Shown in pieces: positions 35,265 through 47,394 of a stretch of DNA of 64,000 nucleotides. The position numbers were made by a program, and so were the translations under genes. The stretch covers positions 48,908,934-48,972,933 of the forward strand of contig OX104127.1 of assembly GCA_944470555.2 (NCBI GenBank), read 5' to 3'. Position 1 is the first letter of the stretch; every line of letters begins with the position of its first letter. The notes below the pieces were generated by a model. It made no database searches and was not told the DNA's origin. It was given only the letters and a program-made list of their open reading frames with translations. The stretch is from Heterobilharzia americana (lineage: Eukaryota > Platyhelminthes > Trematoda > Strigeidida > Schistosomatidae).

Positions 35265-36037
35265 GGATTCGTACGAACAAATTTACCTTTCGAAATCTAT
35301 AATTCCCTCCTGAATACTTAATGCTAGTTTCCACTTGAGTAATGTAACTGCAATCGATTTGTTTTCTATCTTGCCTGTATAATTGGGTCAGGTGTAAATT
35401 ACAGAGGAAAATTATTAAGCACAACTTTTAACCTCATTCATATATGGTAGACTGAATAATTTTCAGAACAAAAAACCCCTTTATTTCATTCAAAGCTCTC
35501 AGAAGTAATGATGTACTTCAGTGAAGAAGTTAAACAGGTTATTAGAACCTTTGAAAGGAAATTCTAATTCAATGTATTTCATAACATTTTGCTACTATTA
35601 CTCTGTTTAAAGGATGAAAGCAATAATATACTTATCATTGCTTAAGAAGCAATGAACTGTACAGGTGAAAGAAATGAGTTTAACCGAAGGTTAAAAGCAT
35701 GAAAGTTGACGACATTCACATTGGTCACCATGGCTAACAAAATGTTGATCACTATTACTTTCAAATCAGAAGTAATAACTATACCCCACCGATATACACG
35801 AATGCTAAACGAAGCTACCATATAAATTTACATGGCATAAATGACACATGAATCCTAGATAATCATGAAATTCGCTGCTATGTCCCAACTAAATAGAAAA
35901 CCCGTACAACAGGAATAATTCAAATCTGAATCTCTTGGGGAGTAGCACCGTCATTGGTAGCTATGGCTGAATTAAATTTAAAACTTACACCGTTTCCGCA
36001 GTGTTTTGCGACTGCTTATAATCCCAGTCACCATTTA
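33481..36037. other. No gene recognised; (TA)n at 35215-35260
   Basis: Mostly AT-rich. Frame 33500-33730 (76 codons) follows the palindrome and has the phrase 'gtaaagaagtttttgaaa', also seen near 42530, so both may belong to an unrecognised repeat. The 102-codon minus frame 35116-35424 runs through the microsatellite and is not convincing. Confidence 0.4.
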
Positions 36038-36405
36038 TTATGTTCTTGTAAAGACTATTTAATATAACCTAACATATATATATATATATATATATGTCTG
36101 AACGCTTGAACAATAAACTCCATATTCCACTCCTTGATGGTCGCTCAGGCGGCAATATAGCAGAAGGCGCATTACAACGTCAAAAACATTTACAAAATAC
36201 AAGCATTCAGACACATTTAAGGTGGTCTTGGCTACTCCAGGCCTTTGCAGATTTCAATGTCCTATTGATTTTCGTATTTTTAACCAACCTGATATTTACA
36301 CGTTGGGGCGTGTGCATTCTTTCGAAACTTCGATGCACCATAACTAGTTGTGGAAAGCTTCAGTGAGTTAGGGCTTTTTATGAAGGTTATGACAATCTTA
36401 TTCCA
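36038..36405 (+). repeat. Inverted repeat, left arm (368 bp)
   Basis: Identical by eye to the reverse complement of 41777-42142, apart from 2 bp in the (TA)n tract (36074-36095). It contains a 90-codon open frame (36094-36366) beginning MSERLNNKLHIPLLDGRSGG, which has a hydrophobic stretch near residues 55-68 and no family I recognise. Outside the left boundary, similarity to the other arm continues at about 80 percent for 25-30 bp ('ttataatcccagtcaccat' against 'ttataactccagtctccac'), so this is a dispersed repeat with an unusually identical core. Confidence 0.95.
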
Positions 36406-37449
36406 CAAAATAACAAAGTGATAACCTGATGTTTTAGTTTACTTCGTGTAAGGCTATTACACTGTTTAATGGAAGCAGTACGTGATACTTTAGACTATCT
36501 TTTAGTTGAATGTTTCGTAGTCAGAGTTGTCGTATTCTTCGAACTCATTGATTTTACGAAATGTAAACCGATGAATTATGAAGTACTGGCTTAAAGGTGA
36601 CATGCTTGCATGCTTGTCAGCTACCATTAATGGACACACCATATAAGTGGAAATTTCTCATCTGTCTAATGTTCTAGTTGACTCATTGCTTCGTTGTGTC
36701 GCGTTGTGGTAAATCTGTCCCAAGAGGGACAGCAAACAATTGTTGCATTGGCTTCTGTCTGTGTTGATCAGTAATTAAACTTACCTGTTAAGTAATTTTA
36801 AATGAAAATGGATTTAAACACTTTAGGTATGTGCATTTCTACCTTTCAAGATGCTATGACGATTTACGACTGTTCAGATATGAAGCTTTCTTTCATCTAT
36901 ACGTATTATAAGTATTTGTATTATACTATATAATGACCCATCAAATGGAATGAACCAAGAAGTTGCAGAATATTTTGACGAATTTTGAAAGTGACCTGTG
37001 TTAGACCACTGAGGATTGAATCCACATAATACTTTGTAAATCAAAAGGCAGGAAAACTAGCATTCTAAAAGATTAGGGACAAAATTGTTGTCGTTCTTGT
37101 TGATTGTTGCCTTGTCACCAAGACTGCTAGAAGTTTACTGACTGGTTATTTACGGGACACCGTTGCATCTGTCTAATCAAATGCATTGAGTGCTGATCAG
37201 TGCCTTTTGATCTAGTTTCAAGTAAGGCCAATAAAATGTAACAGCTACGCCTGCTGACGTTAGTAGATCGATTTGTGCACACTACCTATTCGTAGAAAAC
37301 ACCAGTGATAAACTTAATAGATGATTAATGAATTATCTGATTTGAACACTAACTGAGATGTAGGCTAGGCATACATCACTGCATATTTTAATGTATCAGA
37401 ATCTCTTCTACCACTCAAGTAATTGACTATTAACAATAAACGACATTTT
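36406..37449. other. No gene recognised
   Basis: First part of the 5.37-kb spacer between the inverted arms. AT-rich with no frame above 60 codons. No motif identified. Confidence 0.45.
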
Positions 37450-37690
37450 GATATTGATAATGGGTGTTGAATGAGGGTGGAAGGAAAATTGGGCCGCGGT
37501 AGGAATCAAGCTAGCGACCACCGTATTCCGGCCCGATGCTTTCTCTACCAACTGAGCTGAGACCCGAATGCTGATCAGATTTTGGTTTCACTTCAATCAC
37601 CATGGGTTTCTCTGGATTGCTATGTGAATTCATGACGCGTTACTACCGCTTGGTCGTGCTGACACTGGCTACTCGGTCAAGACTTCAAAT
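37450..37690 (-). repeat. tRNA-derived SINE family B, best copy
   Basis: On the minus strand an excellent A box (TCAGCTCAGTTGGTAGAG, complement of 37543-37560) is followed about 35 bp later by a B box GCTTGATTCCT (complement of 37501-37511). Together with the acceptor-like 'taccgcggccc' this is plainly tRNA-related. The part upstream on that strand is 'gattgaagtgaaaccaa' and 'gcgtcatgaattcac'. Related copies are at 3060-3330 and 10495-10700. Not a tRNA gene: the arms do not fold into a complete cloverleaf that I can see. Confidence 0.75.
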
Positions 37691-39429
37691 TCAAACATTT
37701 TTCACTCACAGATCATTCAGAAAAGGATAAATCTGAATGAACAATCGTTTTCAATGACTACTTATTCCGTCTCTACAATCCATGAGAATAAGTAAAATAC
37801 AATAGTCAAAGTAAGGCATAATGTAAAATTATCTCAATGTTGAAACAGTCTGTGTGTGTTACTTGTGAAAGGAGATGAAATCGATTGGATGTAAGTTTTT
37901 ATCAAGTGGAATAGTAATCAACCTGGTGTCATTTATAGGAAGCGTCATCAAGATTTGACCAAAAACTATCAAAAATATTGGGTATTGAATATTGTTTATA
38001 TGTGTGAGAGGATTGGAAGAGGAGATTAAGTACAGGTCTTCGGATTCATTTATATATGTTACATTTCAATTTTTGAATTAGTCATGCAGTGAAATCAAGG
38101 TGAACAGAACAGTCAAGATGTAAGGAGATAAAATTGAGAGATAATGATTCGTTTACATACATCTATTCGGGCATGAAAGTGTGGATGTTTGTTTACTGCG
38201 GTATTATGTGGTGGTGAGTTATATTCAGGTGGGGTGAAAAGAAATTTTAATGCAATATTGAAATAAAGAATAACAAATAGGAAGTGTTATGTAACGGTTG
38301 AAATGACTACCGTTAATAGTATGAGTAAGCAAGGCCGTAAAAATAATAATATACGCAAATGGATGTTAACCATCTAAATGCAACAAACAAGGTAAAAAAA
38401 AAATGGGATGATGTAGGATGCGAGGTTAACATATGAGATTTGCAGCCCAACCTACAGTGGACCACGGCAGACAAAGCGGATATATAAATGTTTCTTCTGA
38501 ACACATAGTTAAGGTTTTCTTGCGTTGATACCTATGGCTTTGACTACGGATAAGATGCATGGTTATGCTAATTCGGGAAGATTGCAAGGGACACGATATA
38601 TCACACAGAAAAGCCGTGATTTAAATTGATTTGATGTCTTCTGTGTGTTAAATGACCAAGAACTGCTCTGTTGATGCAGTGGTACATGTTCACGAGCGCA
38701 CATTGAGCCTTCAGTCCTACTTTTGTCGTTAGTGAATTACAATTAGCGAGCCAATGGACATTCAGTATCTGCTCTAATGACAAAACTATGTGTGTTAACT
38801 GTTTGTACGAAATGTGGTTTCATATTAAGATATTGACAACAGTAATTAAGGATAGTTGATGTGAATTGTTCGAACTTATATGAAACTTGCAAAGGATAAT
38901 TCGCCTGCCCAACATATTATACAACGGAAAATGCATATGTGCCATATATCTATAAAACGTTCATTCTCCATAAATGTGCTTAGACTTTATAAACATTTTG
39001 TATAACCTCCAAGATTATTTCCTAACCCCAAATTTCAGATTCCCCAAAAGAATATATTGTGAACAAACTCTAACAGTCAAATTATTCCTTATTATCTCTG
39101 AAGTTAACCGAAGCAATCATTGGCAACTCCATTGTATAGAAATTTCGAAACTACTGGAACAATTCGCTTACATTTCTACTGGTACACTGATATATCTGAG
39201 GAATCAGAAGGTGCTAAAAACTAATGAAAAAATTGAGAGTCAGTTCAAAACTAACCGATCATCCAGGACTTCTTACACCTTAATAATATTAGACGATACT
39301 TCGCAATCGAGATGAAAATTATTCAGCGGTCATATTGACCTCAAATAAGTAGATAACTTGTGTACTGTGTTGTGTTAATAAGTTTCTTCATTTGGTAAAG
39401 CCAGGTTACAAAGTGATGGCGTATTATTG
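37691..39429. other. No gene recognised; unassigned frames
   Basis: Frames 38313-38504 and 38601-38783 (minus) and 38974-39315 (plus, 113 codons, beginning MCLDFINILYNLQDYF) show no motif I recognise. The 113-codon frame is a candidate only by length. Confidence 0.35.
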
Positions 39430-39560
39430 AGTGGATGATAGTACAAGCACAATTTACTGCTCATAATGGTATCACAATGAGCAATGAACTGTAACTGACA
39501 CATAGTCCAGTGAATCAAAACTGTATCGTTGTGTGCTGGCCGTATTAAAAAACAAATCCG
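39430..39560. repeat. Degenerate inverted PLE tail
   Basis: Contains 'caatttactgctcataatg' and, inverted, 'atgagcaatgaactgta', the central motif of the PLE-tail palindrome, followed by 'tcgttgtgtgctgg' and 'aaaaaacaaatccg' as decayed outer parts. Confidence 0.5.
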
Positions 39561-39865
39561 AAAATTTGTTTTTCTAGTAGTTTAAAGAATGTGAACTATT
39601 GAGAAATAAATATTTTATCACTTCTAGATACAAATATCCGTGTACATTGTTAATATTACAATAATTCAGTTTTTGATTGACAAACAAAAAAGACACTCAA
39701 CATTCTAAATAAGTCAATAACAATGGACTACCGCAATACAAAAACCAAAAGTCAACAAAAGATTAAAATTATTAAAATTACCGAAAAAAAAGGAACACAC
39801 ATACATCCAGTAAAACTCTCAAGACTTTTCGAAACGCATGAAAACAGTTTATCTGCATTCAGTTT

Positions 39866-40222
39866 GGAGGTTTTGGGGATTGATTGATCTCAAGGTACCA
39901 TTTCTCACAAACTGATATTAGTTAGAGAACTAGCAAGATACTGCTCACCAGCGACTACCCACGACCTCATCAGGGATAGTATCCATGACCGTCAGGTTAC
40001 CTGGTGTGAATTTTACCATTTAGTCAGTGGGTTGGCACCTTACGGATTGAAAATATGGACCATTGGATGGCAACATCATCCTCACCTCACCCAATGGCTT
40101 TGCCATCAAACCGTGCTAGAGTCGTGAGTGCAAACTAGAACGAAACAGCTATTTAGTCGTCATATTTTTTCAGTGGTTCTCTAACTGTTCTCAATTTGTG
40201 ATGAATCTTACCTTGAGACATA
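39866..40222. repeat. Foldback SINE family A
   Basis: The left arm begins 'ggaggttttggggattgatt', continues 'ctcaaggtaccatttctcac' and 'tagttagagaactagc'. The right arm is its inverted form: 'ggttctctaactgttctc', 'ttgtgatgaatcttacc', 'ttgagac'. Hammerhead remnants occur inside (40120-40150: 'gtgctagagtcgtgagtg' then 'acgaaacagc', keeping CGAAAC but not CTGANGA). The design is the same as 24141-24590, at about 340 bp. Confidence 0.8.
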
Positions 40223-41194
40223 TATCTGCATTGTTTTGAGTCATGCCAATCTACATCTCTAACTAGTGATTCACAGACTTTTGATAACGCCTCTAATTAA
40301 GAAGTAGTAGCCCTCATCTAGTAGGAGGAATCCCTTACCAACCAACAGACATAGATCACACATTTTACGTGATTTATTTTCACTCACGAAAAAGTAATTT
40401 TTCAATGAATTGAAAAATAAAAGCGTTAGGGGGGGGTAGGAGGAGAAAAATTGAGTTTTTCTTAGTGACATGAATAAAAGTTGACACAGGTAGGATAACA
40501 AAAGACTAATGAAAATATCAAGAAAGTCTTTTATGCAACATTGCTTTGAATGAGAAAAGAGCAGGTAGATACTTAGTAAGAGTGAGTAATCTGTCACTAT
40601 TTCCAATGAACACTATTTGCATGATAACTGTGGTAGGTTGAAGAAAACAGGTTTTTTCATGATCTAACTAAAATATTCCAAAATTTATTGCTACAAGACC
40701 AGATGATTCTATTTTCATACGCGTGTAATTTATATTTGCAAAAGCCTATGTATACACCAAATACAAATCTAGCTGACTGTGTTATGCATATTCTGGAGTG
40801 AGGCATTCAAATCCACTTATCAAAAAAGCTATTTCTGAGTGCGAAACCGAAAATTTACTGACCAAAGAACGTAGGAAAGTAATCAGCATTTCCTATCGTG
40901 TAAACTCAGAAAGAAAAAAAACTGTTTCACTTCAACAGTCATTTATTCTAAGATGTAATTTTCATTTGCTTTGATGATATCACAAGTCTATTTTAGTATT
41001 TTCATAAAGTAGTATTCAATGTCAACCTTGTAACTGCATTTAAGTGTACTTTGAACTTTTGATGCGAATGGTTTAGCACAAAGATGCTTGAATAATTCAA
41101 TATAGTACACACTAAAGCATTCGTGATTGCAGAAATGTAACCTGAGGGTTGAAATATGTGCCAATAATGAGAGATAAAAAGATATGGCATTTTA
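40223..41194. other. No gene recognised
   Basis: The minus frame 40271-40606 (111 codons) is rich in Leu, Phe and Ser, with a short G run at 40430. It looks like low-complexity coding by chance. Nothing else seen. Confidence 0.4.
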
Positions 41195-41325
41195 AGTGAT
41201 CGGTCCCGGGTTCGAGTTTAAATGGGGATGACATTGTTCACTGAGAGATAGGTATGTCCATCTGACAATTTCCAAATAAGACAAAACTAATGTCTTGAAT
41301 TCCACTGCTATCTACTATCCATCCT
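41195..41325 (+). repeat. Sm-alpha-like SINE, 3' half, dead hammerhead
   Basis: Starts at a B box region (GGGTTCGAGTTTAA, 41209-41222), then 'cactgagagataggtatgtcc', then CTGACAA at 41262-41268 and CAAAAC at 41282-41287, where CTGANGA and CGAAAC are required. Ends 'cttgaattccactgctatc'. The core is broken at two places. Confidence 0.7.
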
Positions 41326-41776
41326 TACTGTAAAAAGTAAATAATACTTATATGCTTTCTGGATTACCATTAGCCGTAGTTATTGATGAATGTAATTAAA
41401 TAAACTCCTTAACTTGGAAACTGATAAAGTGATAAGTAACTGAGGTAAACCAAGGATCAATGGATTTCTAATTTCCCACCAAAAAAGGCCACCTCAGCTG
41501 ATTATGAAAAATAACGATTGATATGTGATTAAATTATGAACCATTCATACTAGTGGTTATGTAACAGCTAAGCGCTATCCATTAATGTCAACAAACAATA
41601 AAATGGTAAATACGTTATCCTCCTCGAGAACTAATAAATTAACCTGTCTCGACAATGCATCAAAAGATTTTTAAGTTAAATATAAATAAGAAACCTCCAA
41701 GTTAATCAATTGATGCTTGAGTTTATTATTGAGAGGAAATCCTTGGAAGAATGCAGTTTAAATGTGTATCACCGTT

Positions 41777-42142
41777 TGGAATAAGATTGTCATAACCTTC
41801 ATAAAAAGCCCTAACTCACTGAAGCTTTCCACAACTAGTTATGGTGCATCGAAGTTTCGAAAGAATGCACACGCCCCAACGTGTAAATATCAGGTTGGTT
41901 AAAAATACGAAAATCAATAGGACATTGAAATCTGCAAAGGCCTGGAGTAGCCAAGACCACCTTAAATGTGTCTGAATGCTTGTATTTTGTAAATGTTTTT
42001 GACGTTGTAATGCGCCTTCTGCTATATTGCCGCCTGAGCGACCATCAAGGAGTGGAATATGGAGTTTATTGTTCAAGCGTTCAGACATATATATATATAT
42101 ATATATGTTAGGTTATATTAAATAGTCTTTACAAGAACATAA
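41777..42142 (-). repeat. Inverted repeat, right arm (366 bp)
   Basis: Reverse complement of 36038-36405, with the same 90-codon frame on the minus strand (41816-42088) and a (TA)n tract 2 bp shorter (42087-42107). At 41776 and 42143 the identity stops abruptly. Confidence 0.95.
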
Positions 42143-43252
42143 CAAGTGGAGACTGGAGTTATAATTTTGTTTACTCAAGGGATCAATCATCTTGTTGCAT
42201 GCTATGCTAACCAAGAAATATCTTTTTGTTTGAGTCACTTTTATTATATAGTAATGAAAAGCGATTTCAGAAAGGTAATAGATCCAACGGGTGAACAGAA
42301 CTCAGAAACACGTTCATGGTCTGTGATAAGGCAGAAATTCAATTGGGATCACATGGAAGTACAACAATTCTTGAAAACAACTTATTCGACGCATAAGTAT
42401 TTTCCATAACATCCTTCTTTCTTTCACCACTTCATATCAGCTACTTCCCAAATGCTTTCAATGGCTTAAAACGTTTCTGGTCCAAAGAACTTATTTATAA
42501 CTAACGTTACATCATTGCCAATTTACTGCGGGAAGTAAAGAAGTTTTTGAAATATTCGTTAACAATATAATTTCAGATTTATAATCACAAAGCAGACCTA
42601 ATTCATTTCACAGTTATCTGATCAATTATTTCAGAGAGTACAATTATAAAGGATAAAGGAGAGATATGAACGTTTTTCATCTTTTGAAAGGATTTACTTT
42701 CCAATCTGTAGGTAGCAGGAGGCTGTCTTATGTAGACAAAAAGACGCAATAATGAATATTTCTCAAAAATTTCGGTCTCTCCAAAATGTCGATCTAATAG
42801 ATTTGTTAAGCAGTAAGAAGACATTTTCAGATCAGTGATACTAGAAATACATTCCAATGAGTCAGAAAGTGGTACATTTCCATGGTACACATTTCAAAAA
42901 CAAAGCCAGGAAGTCCATAATGCGTACAAACCAACTCAAATAAAAGTTTCTTTATGTGCAAAGCCTCAACAAATAAACATTTCCCAGCCTTGCTTCATTT
43001 CTTATGCAAACAATAGAAATGAAAATTGCTCTCACATATAGAAATAAATTAATTCGTTTAGTTTTTCATTTGTTTATTATCTTAAAATGATATCAACAAA
43101 ATAAAACAAATTTTCGTGTAAACAGCATTGTTTTCAATTTTATTTCTTTTAATTATCAAGAAGGGAATTAGAATATAAACGATAAGGAATAAGAAACGCG
43201 TGTAAATAAGAAACTGAAGTAAACTTCTGGGCATCTATATGTATGCTGTGAA

Positions 43253-43254
<2 letters not shown>
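42143..43254. other. No gene recognised
   Basis: Frames 42146-42409 (plus, 87 codons), 42603-42890 (minus) and 42835-43041 (plus) have no recognised motif. 'ggaagtaaagaagtttttga' near 42530 resembles 33695. Confidence 0.4.

Positions 43255-43284
<30 letters not shown>
43255..43284. repeat. (TA)n microsatellite
   Basis: About 30 bp of TA. Confidence 0.95.
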
Positions 43285-43286
<2 letters not shown>

Positions 43287-43543
43287 TGAAAACATCACTA
43301 ATTTGAAATAAACTGCAAGCTGTTTGGGTGTTTCACTTGGCCGCAGAGCAAATTTTTCCTTTTGACAGTGATCCATTTTTTATGATATAATTGTCTTTAG
43401 ATTAACCAGTATAACGCTGATAATAGCGAATTGACCTTGTCGTTTACTATTTCTGACCATGCAGGTTGAGTTTTAAAAACGACTGGTTTCGAGACAGAAA
43501 ACAGTTGAAATTCAGTGAATATAAGTGTATGTTAACTTTAATA

Positions 43544-43690
43544 TAGGTGTAAAACTTGGGCACTGTGATAGAAATTAATTCCATATTCGATTTGTTTATT
43601 TGATTTACATCACATAGTGATTTAATATTATTTACTTGATGACATTTCGAGCATAAATTATTGCTCATAATTATATCAGTGTAATCACAC
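43544..43690 (-). repeat. PLE 3' tail
   Basis: On the minus strand it runs from 'attatgagcaataatttatg' and 'ctcgaaatgtcatcaagt' to the terminal 'cagtgcccaagttttacacc'. It lies directly downstream of the PLE coding remnant at 43700-44390, so it is that element's 3' end. It is the single-copy form of the sequence that forms palindromes at 25015-25161 and 33255-33480. Confidence 0.8.
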
Positions 43691-43699
43691 TACTTTCGA

Positions 43700-44390
43700 C
43701 ATTTGATTTTTATAGTTACGTCACCTTATTTGAGTTGTTTTTCTTGGTAGCAAAATTTTCCATATCTCTGGTATAGATGTTGCGTCATTTCTTTTACATG
43801 TTTTGGGTGTTGATTCGATGAACAAAGATTCAGTAATCAATCTCTCTCTCCACCTACTTATATTCGACTTGAGTACAGTAGCTTTATCCCACCCTATTGT
43901 GTGGTTGTGTGTTAATGCATGCATGGCAATAGCCGAGTTTTTTCTAGATTATTAATCTCATTCAGCTATTCTAACTGACCCCGACCAACCGGGCTAGTTT
44001 GACCTATATACTTGATCTCATAGTCATTACATGGTATTTGATAGATTATATTATTTTGCTTAATTGGTTCTGTCGGATCCTTAAGCCAACCGACAAAGTT
44101 TATCTCTGAGTGAGTTTGTAGGCTTAAATGCCACCCTGATTCCAGCTGTGTTGAGGATTCTACGTAAAGTTTCTGAGGTACCCTCCTTATACGGTAATAC
44201 AATGGAGGCTATCTACTCGTGTTGTCCTTATTAGTCGAACCCGTGTGACTGCTTTTGTTTTGTTTTTTGTGTATCCGTAAAGATTTCTTAATAAAGTGTG
44301 CAGGATAATTATTAACTATTAGTCGACTAAAGCCACGCATTTGATGCTAATTTCGCTGAGTTTATCAGGTCCTATTCTATTTTAATTTAT
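43700..44390 (-). pseudogene. Penelope-like element, GIY-YIG endonuclease region
   Basis: Minus strand, in order: MRGFSRLIVNNYPAHFIKKS (about 44345-44285), RIHKKQNKSS, then an open frame 43966-44202 with PTEPIKQNNIIYQIPCND and YEIKYIGQTS, a well-kept GIY-YIG core (IIYQ ... YIGQT). After a frameshift the next frame (43721-43924) gives HALTHNHTIGWDKATVLKSN and ITESLFIES, matching the family's H....H.I.W..., F....(I/E)SLFI... block. The PLE endonuclease cuts DNA to prime reverse transcription. This copy lacks the reverse transcriptase, is frameshifted, and differs from the lineage at 15640-16790 and 30480-30860. Confidence 0.85.
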
Positions 44391-46639
44391 CTATTTTATT
44401 ATGGTTGGTGTAAAGTTCCGCAAGAATCAGTCATCTCAAAAAGCACTACACCTTGCAGAAAGAGATGCTTCGAAGTCAAAGACATGGAGGAATACTCTCC
44501 ACATTCTATGCTGTCTAATTCAACGGATGGCAACGAATGCATGAAAAAAGCGTAGTCAGTTCGAATAGGGAAAACAGGGAATCGTACAGCATTCTGACAA
44601 ACTTTATTTTATCTCCTAGTCAACTTTTTATTTGATTAAAAGAGAAACAAAAACATATTATGCATGAGTAAATAATCTGTATTTTGCCATACCTCAGACT
44701 TTCATTTCATCTGCAATCATCAGCATACGACTCGTCACCGGGACGTTAACTATCTTCGACAGTTTTATCAGTAATTAATTGACTACTGAAGGTTGACACT
44801 TACCATTCATCTTTCTGAACACTAGCAAATTAATCACCAGGAAATATGGTTACAAACAGCATCTTGGAAAATAAACAGTGGAGAATAAAATGTCTTAGCC
44901 TAATTTCTGAATCAGCCTTACTCTAAGTTTATCAACCCAAATAGCCATGATTTGTATTCTGCTTTCGACTGTGTAGAATACATTTCATATTATTTAGTAA
45001 TCCACCTGACTAAATTTGATGTCTTTGTTGCAACCAATAGGTTTACGCTTTCGGTTTCAAAGTGTACATATGAACTGTTCCTTCAAAAGTTCAGCTGTAG
45101 AGTGCATAAAAATCACATCGCCATAATGAAGCTTCTAAAGAGATATCTTGCAATTCTCCAATACAACCACTCCTAAAGTTATCCAACTTTTACTTATTGC
45201 AGAAATAAAACAACTTTCTAGGTCACCTAACTTCTAATAAGCCATAAGTAATGACCTAAGCAGATGCAGACTCGATAGTATCCTTACGTAAACGCTGACG
45301 AACAGAAGGAGTAAAGATAGATAAATACTGATGGTTATCACGGTTGGTCGTGGTGTTTCCCCGTTTGAATGAAATGGGAAGATAGAATCAGCGGTATCTG
45401 GGGAAGTGGTCAAATGGAAATATGTTCGGTGCTATTATTCGAAGATCTAGACTGTAGTTCGACAAAGGTTAGCATCATCGTATGAACTACTGATTTACCA
45501 CAAATTCTTTGAAACATGGTCCATGTTTCTGTAACTTTCAGTGATTTCTGAGATTATGTACACCTCTGGTTGAGACCATTTACAGTCCCGTTTACAAAGC
45601 TCTCCATGTTTTTCTTTTTTTAATCTTCATTAAAATGTAACATGATGGGGAAGTGCAAGGTTTCACGTCCCTGATTATTATCTACGCATTAGCTCACATC
45701 AAAATATTCAACTTTAAGAAGAATGATGCATTTTCTGTCGCATGCAGTTCGCATACACATACACAAATTTATAAATCGTGTATAATTTCATTGCATAATA
45801 TTTTACGCCAGTAGAAAAATGCTTGAATGGGTGAAATACACCAGAAAGGAATTGTAGCAGTGGCTGGTATTAAGAACTGAAGAAACTGAAGTGGGGGTCA
45901 TGCTATGTGGTGTAAAATACACTGGTATACAAAGTGAACAATAAACAACAATGCAAATATTTGTAAACGTTTAAAATACACAAGGAATTTAACGATATCG
46001 CACAGCGTGAGGTGGGAAAACTCCAGTAAATCAGTAATAAATCTAAGCTTATGCATAATTTTTCTACGTTACAGTATTGTAAACTCCGCACCTATTTACA
46101 TTCACACCTCGTAAAACTAATAGATTATGAAAATTATACTTTCAAACGTTTGCCAGTTTTCTATTCACTAAAAATATGACGAAACCAAATATTTTGAGTC
46201 CCAGGCATCATTTTTGATTTATTACTTTCGTTGCAAATTCCACGAAAAGAAGTGGAAGGGTTTATTGTGGTTCCACCCGCAGTACTGTATATGGGAATGG
46301 GCTAATTCATCGTTTAATTTTGGAGTCTTCAACATTCTTTAGGGTTTATCCGTCTTGATTACTTTATTTGTTCAGTATGTGAGACAACCTATTAGCCGCC
46401 ATAAGCGAATTCGGCTGATGACTGTATTTAAGAACATCTTCATCATAAGAGTTGTGCATTGATTTTATATTACACTGCGTAAAATCAAGAATATACTAGT
46501 GGGAACTTCTCAGTCAGATAGTCCAGAACCGATAATCGCATAAAAAGATAAAGAAGAATTCATCAATCAAGTGAGATAAGTGAGTTGTAATGGTCTATAG
46601 AATCAAAATTTACTCGCCACTCGACGAGTGACTCTTATC
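44391..46639. other. No gene recognised
   Basis: Frames 44952-45176 (plus) and 45903-46091 (minus) show no recognised motif. No repeat partner found in the window. Confidence 0.45.
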
Positions 46640-46795
46640 CCTCAGTACTCTAGAGGATGCTGCAGCAGTGTTTGGAGCGATAGATGCTGAGTTCGAGTTC
46701 CACTGGGAACAGCACCACTAACTGAAAAGTGGAGTCATTCAGCTGACAAGTACCAAATAGTCATTCTATATTTCACTTCTGTCGCTCATTCATCA
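46640..46795 (+). repeat. Sm-alpha-like SINE, decayed
   Basis: B-box-like GAGTTCGAGTTCCACTGGG (46689-46707), 'aacagcaccactaactgaa', then 'agctgacaagtaccaaatag' (46741-46760), where the CTGANGA box reads CTGACAA and the GAAA box is gone. Ends with 'tatatttcacttctgtcgc'. Confidence 0.65.
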
Positions 46796-47394
46796 TTAGG
46801 TGGAATCAGTAAGTTTAATCTAAGTTTTGTGTTTGTTTTTAAAATCATTTGAAATAAATTCTTATACCTAGTTTTTTTATTTTGTGTATCATGATATACT
46901 TTAATCCAAACTGTTATTTGTTTACCCTAACCACCTTGACTACTTTACTCCTGAATAACTTGGAAATATACAACTTGCAACAAATTAATTACTGTCACCA
47001 ACAAAGTTAACAAGTGAAGGAATATCCTGTTTTCGTTCTGTTTCAAAGAGTTTCTAATTAATTTCTTATAATTTAGCCAATTATACGCTAATAATACTAT
47101 TTCAAATTTCTCTCATCAAGTCAACTTATGAGATTGTATTTGATGCATAAAAATGATAAACCAAGTAAATGAAAAGTGGAATAGGATATGATTATTAATT
47201 GTTGGCATTAAACGAAGACAATTTTAGCAGGAATAACAATCACATATTTACTTAATTCCGAGCCATAAATGCGTTTACGGTACAGAGTTTTCAACCTGCG
47301 ATATCGCATCAGTTTACCAGTTGTACAACTTTCTAAATATTTTACTAAAAACTATGCTTTCTACCAACATATGATAAAGAATAACATGATTGCT
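46796..47394. other. No feature recognised
   Basis: AT-rich; no frame, box or repeat assigned. Confidence 0.5.

Noticed and set aside
37501..37560. Possible tRNA gene (strong A and B boxes on the minus strand)
   Set aside because: No complete cloverleaf that I can fold, and the segment belongs to a dispersed SINE with other copies in the window.
36038..42142. Terminal inverted repeats of an autonomous DNA transposon of 6.1 kb
   Set aside because: No transposase-like frame in the spacer, no target-site duplication seen, and the homology continues at lower identity outside the arm. Kept only as an alternative.
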